Positions 36,895 to 45,095 of a stretch of DNA of 64,000 bases are shown here, piece after piece; the first letter of the stretch is position 1; each line of letters starts with the position of its first letter. The position numbers and the translations under genes were made by a program. Source of the DNA: Streptomyces qaidamensis (GTDB lineage: Bacteria > Actinomycetota > Actinomycetes > Streptomycetales > Streptomycetaceae). Location of the stretch: the NCBI RefSeq assembly GCF_001611795.1, contig NZ_CP015098.1:5208001-5272000 (forward strand), written 5' to 3'. Below the pieces are notes generated by a model. It ran no database searches. It saw only the letters and a list, made by a program, of their open reading frames with translations, and was not told where the DNA came from.

Positions 36895-36909
36895 GCCCCG
36901 CCGGGCATC

Positions 36910-38322
36910 TCACCGCCGGGCGGCGGGGGCGTGGTCCGCGACCGACACGATGATGTCGCGCAGCCGGTCGGCGTACAGCCGCAGGTTCTTGTGCGCGACA
37001 TCGGTGTCCGGGTAGCGGGCCGCGAACCACAGGCCCTCGTGGAGGCGGGTGACCCAGGCGCAGACCTGGTCGCCGTAGGACACCCGGATCAGGCCGTAGG
37101 CGTTGCGCTCGGTCCAGGCGGCTGACTCGGGGATGCCGCGGGCGTCGGCGAACGACACGATCGAGTACATGTCGGGGGACGTCGGCCGGAAGTCCGCGCC
37201 GAGCAGCCGCAGCACCCGGGCCAGCGGCATCCGGGCCAGGGGCCGGGTGGCGTGCAGCGCGGCGCGTACGGTCTTCAGCGCGGCGGGGAAGTCGGGCGCC
37301 TCGTCGACGGGCACCTCGATCGGCGCGCCGCCGACGTACCAGCCCACCGAGTCCGAGTACGCGGACTTCGCCCGGGTGTGGAAGGGCACGACCGTCCGGT
37401 AGACGGGCTCACCGCCGATCTCGTGGACGATCAGGGCCGTCGCCGCCAGCAGCCCGACCAGGGAGCCCCCGAAGGGGCGGCAGTACGCCTCGAACGCGGC
37501 GGCGGCGTCCGCGTCCACGAGCATCTCCCGCATGAGCTTCTGCGTCGGCAGACCGCCCCCGCTCTCCAGCCCGAGGTCGACGGGGAAGCTCGGCAGCCGA
37601 CCGTCGCAGCGCCGGATGAACTCCCGCCAGCGGGCGACGATCTCGTGGTCCGCGTCGAGCCGGTCCGCGTCCGCCCGCTCGGCCTCGCAGAAGTCGACGT
37701 AGCTGGAGACCGGGGGCTGCTCCGGGGCGCGGCCGGTGAGGTGACCGGCGTACAGCTCCTGGATCTCGGCCGGGATGCGGTAGAGGGAGTACGCGTCGAC
37801 GTTGCTGTGGTCGAAGGCCATGTACACGCTGGTGGAGTCGTCCCGGACGACGGCCGTGTAGATGAGGTTCGGCCAGCGCAGCGCGTCGGCGGTGGTGTCG
37901 AAGCGGTCCTGGAGGTGCTGGGCCAGGGCCGCCGGGTCGGTGAACTCCCCGGCGTCCTCGCGGTGCAGGGACACGGCGTCCGCGTCGAGTGTGAAGCGGC
38001 GCAGGGAGTCACCGGGCCCGCCCGCCCAGCGGAAGCCGCTGCGCAGCGTCTCGTGCCGCAGCGTCCAGCCGCGCAGCGCCGCGCCCAGGGCGTCCAGGTC
38101 GGCCCGGCCCGGGAGGTCGAAGGCCGCACCGATCCAGGTCGGGACGAACAGCCCGTCCTCGCGCACCGACCGCGCCGTCCGCAGATGTGACTCCTGGATG
38201 TAGGCGGGTGGCCTGGAGTCCTCGGGCAGGGCCTTCGCCGTCGCGACGGTCGCCGGACTGAGCGTCCATTCGACGAGTCGTCCAGGCCGGACCTCGCAGC
38301 GCTGGATGTCGGTCATTCGCAC
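36910..38322 (-). CDS. Stand-alone condensation-domain protein
   Basis: 470 residues forming one chloramphenicol-acetyltransferase-like condensation fold. The active-site motif is YMAFDHSNVDAYS, so the HHxxxD pattern keeps the second His and the Asp but has Asp for the first His. RHETLRSGFRW is a core motif, and VPFHTRAKSAYSDSVGWYVG matches the later C-domain latch region. There is no carrier or adenylation domain. GTG 38322, with GGAG seven bases before it, is preferred over ATG 38316. Such proteins make ester or amide bonds between thioester-bound or free substrates; partners here are unknown. Confidence 0.82.
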   Translation of the reverse strand: MRMTDIQRCEVRPGRLVEWTLSPATVATAKALPEDSRPPAYIQESHLRTARSVREDGLFVPTWIGAAFDLPGRADLDALGAALRGWTLRHETLRSGFRWAGGPGDSLRRFTLDADAVSLHREDAGEFTDPAALAQHLQDRFDTTADALRWPNLIYTAVVRDDSTSVYMAFDHSNVDAYSLYRIPAEIQELYAGHLTGRAPEQPPVSSYVDFCEAERADADRLDADHEIVARWREFIRRCDGRLPSFPVDLGLESGGGLPTQKLMREMLVDADAAAAFEAYCRPFGGSLVGLLAATALIVHEIGGEPVYRTVVPFHTRAKSAYSDSVGWYVGGAPIEVPVDEAPDFPAALKTVRAALHATRPLARMPLARVLRLLGADFRPTSPDMYSIVSFADARGIPESAAWTERNAYGLIRVSYGDQVCAWVTRLHEGLWFAARYPDTDVAHKNLRLYADRLRDIIVSVADHAPAARR

Positions 38323-38457
38323 GGGGCGTCTCCGTTCGCAGATGGGACAGACCCGATCAAGGGAATGCCGAGCCGGCCACCGGCCACACCGCGTGTCGTC
38401 ACATTTCAGGAGAACGGATGGCATCTCGAACGGCGATGCGGGGTCCGTCCGATGTGC

Positions 38458-38910
38458 TCAGTTGACGCCGATGTCCTCGTGCCAGAGCGCGGGGTGTTCC
38501 GCGATGAAAGCGCGCATCAGCCCGGCGCACTCGGCGTCGTCCACCAGCACGATCTCCACACCGTGTTCGGCCAGCCAGTCGTGGCCGCCGTGGAAGGTGA
38601 CCGCCTCGCCGATCACCACCCGGGAGATGCCGAACTGCCGCACCAGGCCGGAGCAGTACCAGCACGGGGACAGGGTCGTCACCATCGTCGTACCCCGGTA
38701 GGAGCGCTGCCGCCCGGCCGCGCGGAAGGCGGCGGTCTCCGCGTGCAGGGACGGATCGCCGTCCTGGACACGGCGGTTGTGGCCGCGGCCCAGCAGGGTG
38801 CCGTCGGCGCCGTACAGCGCCGCACCGATCGGGATGCCGCCCTCGGCGAGCCCGGAACGGGCCTCCTCGACAGCGGTCGTCAGCCATGTGCGTGCCTGTG
38901 CCTGGTCCAT
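38458..38910 (-). CDS. Nucleoside/nucleobase deaminase (CMP/dCMP deaminase fold)
   Basis: 150 residues with the zinc-site motifs HAETAAF (His and catalytic Glu) and PCWYC (two Cys). The C-terminal FHGGHDWLAEHGVEI resembles yeast-type cytosine deaminases and related guanine deaminases more than tRNA adenosine deaminase TadA. ATG 38910 gives MDQAQARTWL; a TTG at 38922 is in frame. Four bases separate it from the MerR gene stop, so both are cotranscribed. Substrate is uncertain. Confidence 0.87.
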   Translation of the reverse strand: MDQAQARTWLTTAVEEARSGLAEGGIPIGAALYGADGTLLGRGHNRRVQDGDPSLHAETAAFRAAGRQRSYRGTTMVTTLSPCWYCSGLVRQFGISRVVIGEAVTFHGGHDWLAEHGVEIVLVDDAECAGLMRAFIAEHPALWHEDIGVN

Positions 38911-38914
38911 GACC

Positions 38915-39667
38915 TCATCCAAGCCCGCCTGCGGTCGGTCCCGTCGTCACCGCGGCCGGGCCGAACCGGTCGAGGTACGTGTGCAGGGCGCCCGCGCCCT
39001 CGATCATCACCCTGCTGCGGGCGGTCAGCGCCTGGCCGCGGGCCGCGACGGCGGCGCGCAGCGCCGCACTGCTGCCCTCCCGCCGCAGCCCCTCCAGCAC
39101 CGGCCTGATCTGGTCGAACAGATAGTGGCTGCGGCGCAGGGTGTGCACGAGCCGGGCGTCGCGCACATCGGCCGGTTCGTAGATCCGGTAACCCGTCCCG
39201 CGCTCGCGGCCCGGCGTGAGCAGCCCGGCCCCCTCCCACACCCGCAGCGCGGAGGTCCGTACGCCCAGCAGCACGGCCACCTCGCCGATGCGCAGGCCGC
39301 CGGAGCGGGGGAGCGGGGCCGGGGGCTCCAGCGCCAGCAGTTCCAGGGCCTCGCTCGCCGCCCGCAGGGACACCCGCTCCTCGTGCAGGGCGGCATGCGC
39401 GGCGTCGACCAGCGCGAGCGCGCCCGGGACGTCCCCCGCGTGCAGGGTCCGCATGATCCCCGCCGCCGTCACCGGCCCGTACCCCCGCATCAGCGCCCGG
39501 TACGCCAGCAACGCACCGCGGTGCACCTCCCCGAAGGCGCGGTAGCCGGACGCGGTCCGGGCGGCCGGCGGGAGCACACCGGCGTCCTCGTAGTTGCGGA
39601 TCTGCTGCGCCGAGACACCGGCCAGCCGGGCCAGGTCGACGGGGCGGAGGCGGCGTTCGTTCGTCAT
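38915..39667 (-). CDS. MerR-family regulator with two MerR DNA-binding domains
   Basis: 250 residues. The first MerR helix-turn-helix is at about 7-50 (RPVDLARLAGVSAQQIRNYE); a second is at about 127-175 (LRIGEVAVLLGVRTSALRVW with RGTGYRIYEPADVRDA). Each is followed by helices; no effector domain such as TipAS is obvious. ATG 39667 is chosen on family grounds. It is divergent from the UvrA2-like gene, the presumed target, and is followed by the deaminase gene. Confidence 0.88.
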   Translation of the reverse strand: MTNERRLRPVDLARLAGVSAQQIRNYEDAGVLPPAARTASGYRAFGEVHRGALLAYRALMRGYGPVTAAGIMRTLHAGDVPGALALVDAAHAALHEERVSLRAASEALELLALEPPAPLPRSGGLRIGEVAVLLGVRTSALRVWEGAGLLTPGRERGTGYRIYEPADVRDARLVHTLRRSHYLFDQIRPVLEGLRREGSSAALRAAVAARGQALTARSRVMIEGAGALHTYLDRFGPAAVTTGPTAGGLG

Positions 39668-39709
39668 CGATTTGAAGGTTACGGCAGGAAACAGGCAGTG
39701 GCTCCCTCT

Positions 39710-39743
39710 CAAGTCTCAAGGAGGTACTTCAATGGAAGACTTG
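39710..39743. promoter_or_regulatory. Inverted repeat over the UvrA2 ribosome-binding region
   Basis: CAAGTCT (39710-39716) and AGACTTG (39737-39743) flank a perfect Shine-Dalgarno AAGGAGG at 39718-39724. It could be a MerR-type operator or an mRNA hairpin that hides the ribosome site. Confidence 0.45.
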
Positions 39744-39785
39744 AAGGAATGGACGACTGTATCCGCGTCACCGGCGCACGCCTGA
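39732..39785 (+). CDS. Putative 17-residue leader peptide before the UvrA2 gene
   Basis: ATG 39732 lies seven bases after AAGGAGG, the best ribosome site in the region. It encodes MEDLKEWTTVSASPAHA and stops at 39785, out of frame with and 37 bases inside the UvrA2 gene. The UvrA2 ATG itself has only a GAAGGA touching it. The peptide may therefore act in translational coupling or attenuation. No homologue is known to me. Confidence 0.4.
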   Translation: MEDLKEWTTVSASPAHA

Positions 39786-42211
39786 ACAACCTCAAGAACG
39801 TCTCCCTCTCCCTGCCGAAGAACAAGCTGGTCGTCCTGACCGGCCTGTCCGGCTCCGGCAAGTCCACCCTCGCCTTCGACACCCTCCACCGGGAGGGCCA
39901 GCGGCAGTACCTGGAGTCGCTGGGCATGGTCACCGGCTTCGTCAGCAAACCCGCCGTCGACTCGATCACCGGCCTGTCCCCGTCCATCAGCGTCGACCAG
40001 CACCTCACCAACCGCAGCCCCCGCTCCACGGTCGGCACGGTCACCGAGGTCTTCACCTACCTGCGGCTGCTGTGGTCGCGCATCGGGATCCGGCCCTGCC
40101 CCGGCTGCGGCAAGGACATCCCGCCGTCCTACGCCGACGGTGCCGAGGCCGACGAGGACGCCGAGCCCGAGCAGTGGCCCTGCCCGCACTGTTCCACCCC
40201 GGTACCCGAACTGGTCATGGGCTCCTTCTCCTTCAACAAGCCCGCCGGAGCCTGCCCGGCCTGCACCGGCCTGGGCGAGGTGATCCGCCCCGACGTGCGG
40301 CGCCTGGTCGACGACGGCAAGCCGGTCGCGCAGGGGGCGGTGAAGGGCTGGAACGCGAAGTACACCGCCTGGAGCCTGCCCGTGCTGCGGGCAGCCGCCG
40401 CCCACTACGGCTTCACCTTCGACACGGACGCACCGTTCGGCGAACTCGACGGCATACAACAGGACTTGCTTCTCCACGGCGTGGAAAGCCGGGAGTTCCG
40501 GCGGCACTTCCCCGACACCGCCCCACCGGCGACCGTGACGACGGGCCGCTTCGAAGGGGTCGCGACGGCGCTGCTGCGCCGCTACAACGACCGCGCCGAC
40601 GACCCCGACTACCGCGAACGGGCCGAGCAGCAGGGTCTGGTGAAGCAGCCCTGCGGGGAGTGCGGCGGGACCCGGCTGTGCGCCCGGGCCCGGGCGGTGA
40701 CCGTGCACGGCCTCACCGTCGTCGAGGCCGCCCGGCTGCCGCTGACCGACCTCGGCGCATGGCTGACCGGCCTGCGCGAGCGGTCGGACGGGGACGAGTG
40801 GCTGTTCGTGGAGCCGGTCGTGGCCGACCTGGAGGAGCGGGTCCGGCGCCTGCTGGACGTCGGCGTCGGCTACCTCACCCTGGGCCAGGCCACACCCAGC
40901 CTCTCCGCCGGCGAGACCCAGCGGCTGCGGCTGGCCGCCCTGCTCGGCTCCGGCCTGACCGGCGTCCTCTACGTCCTGGACGAGCCGACCATCGGCCTGC
41001 ACCCCTCGGACACCGCCCGTCTGATCGGGGTCCTGCGCCGCCTGCGCGACCTGGGCAACACCGTGCTCGTCGTCGAGCACGACCTGGAGGTGCTGCGGGC
41101 GGCCGACCACGTCGTGGACGTCGGGCCGGGGGGGGGCCGGGACGGCGGGTGGATCGTCGCCGAGGGCACGCCGCAGGAGGTGGCCCGGGCCGAGGGCTCC
41201 GTCACCGGCGCGTACCTCTCGGGCCGCCTCCCCGCACCCCGGTCGCGTGGTCGCGGCGACGGCGAGGCGGCGCTGCTGATCAGGGGAGCCCGGGCCCACA
41301 ACCTCAAGGACGTCACCGTACGGATCCCGCTGGGGCGACTGGTGACGGTCACCGGCCCGTCCGGTTCGGGCAAGTCGACCCTGCTGCTGGACATCCTCGG
41401 CCGGGCCGCCCGCCGGCACTTCCACGGGGCGGGGGAACTGCCCGCCGAGCACGACGGCATCGACGGCTGGGAGCACCTGTCCAAGGCCGTCCTCATCGAC
41501 CAGGCGCCGGTCGGCCGCGTGCCCCGTTCCAACGCGGCGACGTACTCGGACGTCTTCACCCCGATCCGCGAGGCCTTCGCGGCAGCCGGACGACTCCCCG
41601 CGGGCCGCTTCTCCTTCAACGTGCCGGGCGGCCGCTGCGAACGCTGCGAGGGCGCCGGGGTGCTGACGGTCCGCATGCACTTCCTCCCCGCGGTCCCGGT
41701 GCGATGCCCGGGCTGCCGGGGGCGGCGCTTCCGGCCCGAGGTGCTCGCCGTCCGGTACGCGGGCCACGACATCGCGGAGGTGCTGGAGGCGACGGTCGAC
41801 GAGGCGCTGGAGGTCTTCCGGGACGTGCCCGCCGTGGCCGGACGGCTGCGCCGCATGGCCGACGTGGGCCTCGGCTACCTCCCGCTGGGCCAGCCGGCCA
41901 CCACGCTGTCCGGCGGCGAGGCCCAACGCCTCAAACTGGCACGGGAACTGGGCCGCAGGCCGAGCGACCGCACGCTGTACGTCCTCGACGAGCCGACGAC
42001 CGGCCTGCACGCCGCGGACACGGCCCGGCTGCTGGACGCCCTGCAACGGCTGGTGGACGCGGGCCACTCCGTCATCACCATCGAGCACAACACGGACGTC
42101 ATGCGGGCCTCCGACTGGCTGATCGACCTCGGGCCGGTCGGCGGGGCGGGCGGGGGGAGGCTGATGTCGGAAGGGGCCGGATGGGCTGCGGCCGGTACGG
42201 GTGCGTCGTAG
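39749..42211 (+). CDS. UvrA2-like ABC ATPase (DrrC type)
   Basis: 820 residues, shorter than UvrA (about 950) and lacking much of the UvrB-binding insert, as in class II UvrA. Two ATPase halves: Walker A GLSGSGKST near 33-41 and GPSGSGKST near 545, signatures LSAGETQRL and LSGGEAQRL, Walker B LYVLDEPTIGLH and LYVLDEPTTGLH. Zinc cysteines appear as CPGCGKD, CPHC, CERCEGAG and CPGCRGRRF. Relatives such as DrrC confer resistance to DNA-binding drugs. It is divergent from a MerR regulator, suggesting inducible expression. Confidence 0.9.
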   Translation: MDDCIRVTGARLNNLKNVSLSLPKNKLVVLTGLSGSGKSTLAFDTLHREGQRQYLESLGMVTGFVSKPAVDSITGLSPSISVDQHLTNRSPRSTVGTVTEVFTYLRLLWSRIGIRPCPGCGKDIPPSYADGAEADEDAEPEQWPCPHCSTPVPELVMGSFSFNKPAGACPACTGLGEVIRPDVRRLVDDGKPVAQGAVKGWNAKYTAWSLPVLRAAAAHYGFTFDTDAPFGELDGIQQDLLLHGVESREFRRHFPDTAPPATVTTGRFEGVATALLRRYNDRADDPDYRERAEQQGLVKQPCGECGGTRLCARARAVTVHGLTVVEAARLPLTDLGAWLTGLRERSDGDEWLFVEPVVADLEERVRRLLDVGVGYLTLGQATPSLSAGETQRLRLAALLGSGLTGVLYVLDEPTIGLHPSDTARLIGVLRRLRDLGNTVLVVEHDLEVLRAADHVVDVGPGGGRDGGWIVAEGTPQEVARAEGSVTGAYLSGRLPAPRSRGRGDGEAALLIRGARAHNLKDVTVRIPLGRLVTVTGPSGSGKSTLLLDILGRAARRHFHGAGELPAEHDGIDGWEHLSKAVLIDQAPVGRVPRSNAATYSDVFTPIREAFAAAGRLPAGRFSFNVPGGRCERCEGAGVLTVRMHFLPAVPVRCPGCRGRRFRPEVLAVRYAGHDIAEVLEATVDEALEVFRDVPAVAGRLRRMADVGLGYLPLGQPATTLSGGEAQRLKLARELGRRPSDRTLYVLDEPTTGLHAADTARLLDALQRLVDAGHSVITIEHNTDVMRASDWLIDLGPVGGAGGGRLMSEGAGWAAAGTGAS

Positions 42212-42301
42212 GCTCGTGAATATCGGGGATTCGCGTCAGAAAAGGCGAAACTCAGATGCGCCTTCTGATGGTGCACGAGCACGGCGGGGAAGTGACGTCC
42301 C

Positions 42302-43369
42302 ATGGCGACAATCGTCAGCTATCAGAGCAGCAGAATCGTCGAATTGATGGACGCGCGTGAAGATCAGCGCGATTCCGAATGGTTGAAGGACGCACTGCAG
42401 CAGGCCGTCATGCTGGAGCTCTCTACGCTTCCGCCGTATCTGTGCGCCCTGTGGTCCATCGAGGACCAGGAGTCCGACGTGGCCCAAGCCATTCGCCGCG
42501 TCGTCTTCGACGAGATGTCACATCTGGGGCTCGCCGGAAATCTGCTGACGACGATCGGTGGCATGCCCCGCCTCGCCGACGCCCGGACGGCACCGAAATA
42601 CCCCGGCCCGCTGCCCGGAGGCGTGCGCCCGGACCTGACCGTCTTCCTGAGCGGGCTCACCAAGGATTCCCTGGACCTGTTCTCCCGCATCGAGGAGCCG
42701 GACGACCCGGTCACGGTGGAGAGCGGCGGGCACACGTCCATCGGGGCCTTCTACTCGGCGATCGGCGAGGCGTTCCGGCAGCATCCGGACCTGATCACCG
42801 GCACCCGGCAGATGCGCCGGCTCATGTCGCACCACGGCGAGGGCAACGACGTGCTGGAGATCACCTCGCTCGCCGGCGCCGAGAAGGCCATCGGCATCAT
42901 CAAGGAGCAGGGCGAGGGCACGGCGGCCTCGCCGGAGAATCCGCACCCCGGAGAGCAGGGGGAACTCGCCCACTTCTATGTCTTCCGCGAACTCTTCCAC
43001 GGCCGCAAGCTGGTCAGGACCTCCCAGAACCCCGACCGGTGGGAATTCGCCGGAGACGCCATAGCCATGCCCTCCGCCCTCCCCATGGGGAAGGTTCCGG
43101 CAGGCGGCTGGGAAGCCGGAGGCCTGCCGGCACCGGATGAGGAGACGAGGCAGCGGCTGGTGGAAGTCAATCTCCAGTACAGCGAGATGCTGAGGTTCCT
43201 CGAACGGGCCTGGCAGGCCACTGCGACGGCCGACATGCAGAGAAATCTCTCGGCAGCGGTGACCCGGATGCGTTTCCTCGTCGAACCCTCCCAGCTCCTG
43301 ATGCAGCGCGCACTGCCCGACGGGAGCGGCAGGACGTACGGTCCGGAATTCAGATATGTGGATCCCTGA
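42302..43369 (+). CDS. Ferritin-like domain protein (VioB-type)
   Basis: 355 residues. The N-terminal ferritin-like four-helix region has ligand-type motifs in VMLELSTLPPYLCALW, FDEMSHLGLAGNLLTTIGG and HFYVFRELFHGRKL, matching the ferritin-like domain of VioB/StaD/RebD proteins, where it accompanies iminophenylpyruvate dimerisation. Here only the ferritin-like part with a helical C-terminal domain exists. ATG 42302 is used; the purine run GGGGAA is somewhat distant. It follows the UvrA2 gene by 90 bp on the same strand. Function unknown; possibly an iron-dependent oxidase. Confidence 0.78.
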   Translation: MATIVSYQSSRIVELMDAREDQRDSEWLKDALQQAVMLELSTLPPYLCALWSIEDQESDVAQAIRRVVFDEMSHLGLAGNLLTTIGGMPRLADARTAPKYPGPLPGGVRPDLTVFLSGLTKDSLDLFSRIEEPDDPVTVESGGHTSIGAFYSAIGEAFRQHPDLITGTRQMRRLMSHHGEGNDVLEITSLAGAEKAIGIIKEQGEGTAASPENPHPGEQGELAHFYVFRELFHGRKLVRTSQNPDRWEFAGDAIAMPSALPMGKVPAGGWEAGGLPAPDEETRQRLVEVNLQYSEMLRFLERAWQATATADMQRNLSAAVTRMRFLVEPSQLLMQRALPDGSGRTYGPEFRYVDP

Positions 43370-43985
43370 TCGCTGACCGGGCCGTGACCTGTTCGAGCAC
43401 GGCGTAGTCCGCGAAACTGCGGCGGTAGCGCAGGTGCCGCGTCTCCTGGGTGTGCCTGCGCTGCCACTCCTCCACCTCGCCGGGCCCCTGGCACCGGCCC
43501 GAACCCGCCCCGCAGTCCTGCTCCTCGCCGGAGACGCAGTACGCCTCGTACTCGGGCAGGGCCGACGCGTCCTGCACGATCGTGTACGGCACGTACCGGA
43601 AGATCCTGCGGCCCGTCGACTCCCCACCGTGCTCCGCGCGTTGGTGCTGGCGCAGCAGCACGTTCGCGTCGGTCACCGCACTGCCGTCGAACGCCGCGCG
43701 TGCGCGGTCCCGCCGCAGCGCCAGCTCCTCACATCCCGCGCACCCGGGCACCGGGGAGGGCGGCCGGGCCGGGTCGGCCGACAGGCCTTCCCTGGAACGG
43801 TCGTTGAGCGCGCGCACGCCCGCACTGAGCCGCTCCTCCGGTGTCGCCTCGCGGATCCTCGCCGGGTCCGCCTGCCATTCCCGGCCGCCGCCGACCGGGC
43901 GCAGCATCACGTACGGGCCGGTCCTGTCCTGGTACTCGCCGACCTTGCACGTCTGCGGGTCGTAGACGAGCGTTCCCGGTTCCAT
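43350..43985 (-). CDS. DUF7848-containing protein fused to an accessory domain
   Basis: 211 residues. The first 70 (GTLVYDPQTCKVGEYQDRTG, YVMLRPVGGGREWQADP) form a small beta-rich domain common in Streptomyces proteins near XRE regulators. The middle has CAGCEELALRRDRARAAFDG and TDANVLLRQHQRAEHG. The last 80 (IFRYVPYTIVQDASALPEYE, CVSGEEQDCGAGSG, EWQRRHTQETRHLRYRRSF) match DUF7848, with paired cysteines that may bind zinc. I recall these pieces as separate genes elsewhere. ATG 43985 follows GGAGG. It overlaps the ferritin-like gene end by 20 bp and is divergent from the XRE gene. Confidence 0.72.
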   Translation of the reverse strand: MEPGTLVYDPQTCKVGEYQDRTGPYVMLRPVGGGREWQADPARIREATPEERLSAGVRALNDRSREGLSADPARPPSPVPGCAGCEELALRRDRARAAFDGSAVTDANVLLRQHQRAEHGGESTGRRIFRYVPYTIVQDASALPEYEAYCVSGEEQDCGAGSGRCQGPGEVEEWQRRHTQETRHLRYRRSFADYAVLEQVTARSAIRDPHI

Positions 43986-44089
43986 TCCGCGCACCTCCGT
44001 CACTCTGGGTGTATCGAGCGTTGCGCACGGGAACAGTCCGGTTCAATGCTTGGCGTGTGACACCGGTGCACTGTCACGGAGGGGGAGCC

Positions 44090-45028
44090 GTGAGTCGACG
44101 GAACGGCGGGGCGAGTACGGCGGCGGTATTCGGGGAGGTCCTGCGGCACTTCCGTGAGGCCGCGATGCTCACGCAGGAGGGCTTGGCGAGGCAGATCCCG
44201 TGCGACCGTTCGCATGTGGCGCGGGTCGAGGGCGGTACGAGGGTTCCGCAGGACACGTTCGCCAAGACCTGTGACGAACTGTTGGGCACGGGTGGGGTGT
44301 TGGCCCGACTGTGGGCCCGGATCGACTGGTATCCGCAGGTGGAGCATCCCGACTGGTTCCGGCGGCGGGCGGAGATGGACGAGGTGGCCGTCTCCCTCCG
44401 GGAGTACCAGGAGCGGGTGATCCCGGGCTTGTTGCAGACGGCGGACTATGCGCAGTCGCTGTTCTCCCTGCTGGTGAGCGGCGAGGAGCTGGAGGAGCGC
44501 GTGCGGGCGCGCCTGAGTCGCCAGCAGCGTTTCCTGGCGGAGGGTGGCCCGCTGTACATCGTCGTTCTCGACGAGAGCTGCCTGCGCAACCTGATCGGCA
44601 GTCCGGCGGTGATGAGGGACCAGTGCGCGCACTTGCTCAACGTCGGACGGCGGCCCAATATCCGGATCCAGGTCGCCCCTGCCTCACGCCTCGGGCTGTT
44701 CCGCCCCAGTGGTTCCATGTCGCTGATCAAGCTGCCCGACGGGCACGACTGGGTCTACTCGGAATCGCTGGATCGCGGCCATTTCAACGACGATCCGGCC
44801 CTCTTCGCGCGCCATAGCCACACTTATGATGTGCTCAGGGCGGACGCCCTGTCAGCTCCCCAGTCCGCCGCTCTGATCCACGAGACGATGGAGAGGTACG
44901 CGCATCATGGACGGGAACTCGCTGACCTGGATCAGGAGCAGCTACAGCGACGCCAACGGCGGCAACTGCATAGAAATAGCCCCCGGTTTCCCAGAAACCG
45001 TCCCCGTCCGCGACAGCAAGAACCCTGA
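44090..45028 (+). CDS. XRE regulator with Scr1/DUF5753 domain (WhiJ-like)
   Basis: 312 residues: an N-terminal helix-turn-helix (FREAAMLTQEGLARQIPCDR then SHVARVEGGTRVPQDTF) and a DUF5753 domain (VSLREYQERVIPGLLQTADY, RQQRFLAEGGPLYIVVLDES, RRPNIRIQVAP). These regulators pair with a small DUF397 protein in WhiJ-type modules affecting development. GTG 44090 follows GGAGG. The last 41 residues are Arg/Gln-rich and lie over the DUF397 gene in another frame with poor codon bias, so the ancestral stop was probably near 44907. Confidence 0.88.
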   Translation: MSRRNGGASTAAVFGEVLRHFREAAMLTQEGLARQIPCDRSHVARVEGGTRVPQDTFAKTCDELLGTGGVLARLWARIDWYPQVEHPDWFRRRAEMDEVAVSLREYQERVIPGLLQTADYAQSLFSLLVSGEELEERVRARLSRQQRFLAEGGPLYIVVLDESCLRNLIGSPAVMRDQCAHLLNVGRRPNIRIQVAPASRLGLFRPSGSMSLIKLPDGHDWVYSESLDRGHFNDDPALFARHSHTYDVLRADALSAPQSAALIHETMERYAHHGRELADLDQEQLQRRQRRQLHRNSPRFPRNRPRPRQQEP

Positions 45029-45086
45029 CGGGCCGGTCCTGGTCGTGGGGCGGTCTGCCTGGGCGGCGTTCACCGCCGCCCTCTGA
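44907..45086 (+). CDS. DUF397 small protein
   Basis: 59 residues, MDGNSLTWIRSSYSDANGGN then CIEIAPG, VPVRDSKNPDGPVL and SAWAAFTAAL, a complete DUF397 domain. Partner of the preceding XRE/DUF5753 regulator, which may bind or be antagonised by it. It overlaps that gene by 122 bp in the +1 frame. The DUF397 frame has the better codon bias, so it is the constrained frame. Confidence 0.9.
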   Translation: MDGNSLTWIRSSYSDANGGNCIEIAPGFPETVPVRDSKNPDGPVLVVGRSAWAAFTAAL

Positions 45087-45095
45087 GAGCCGGTC

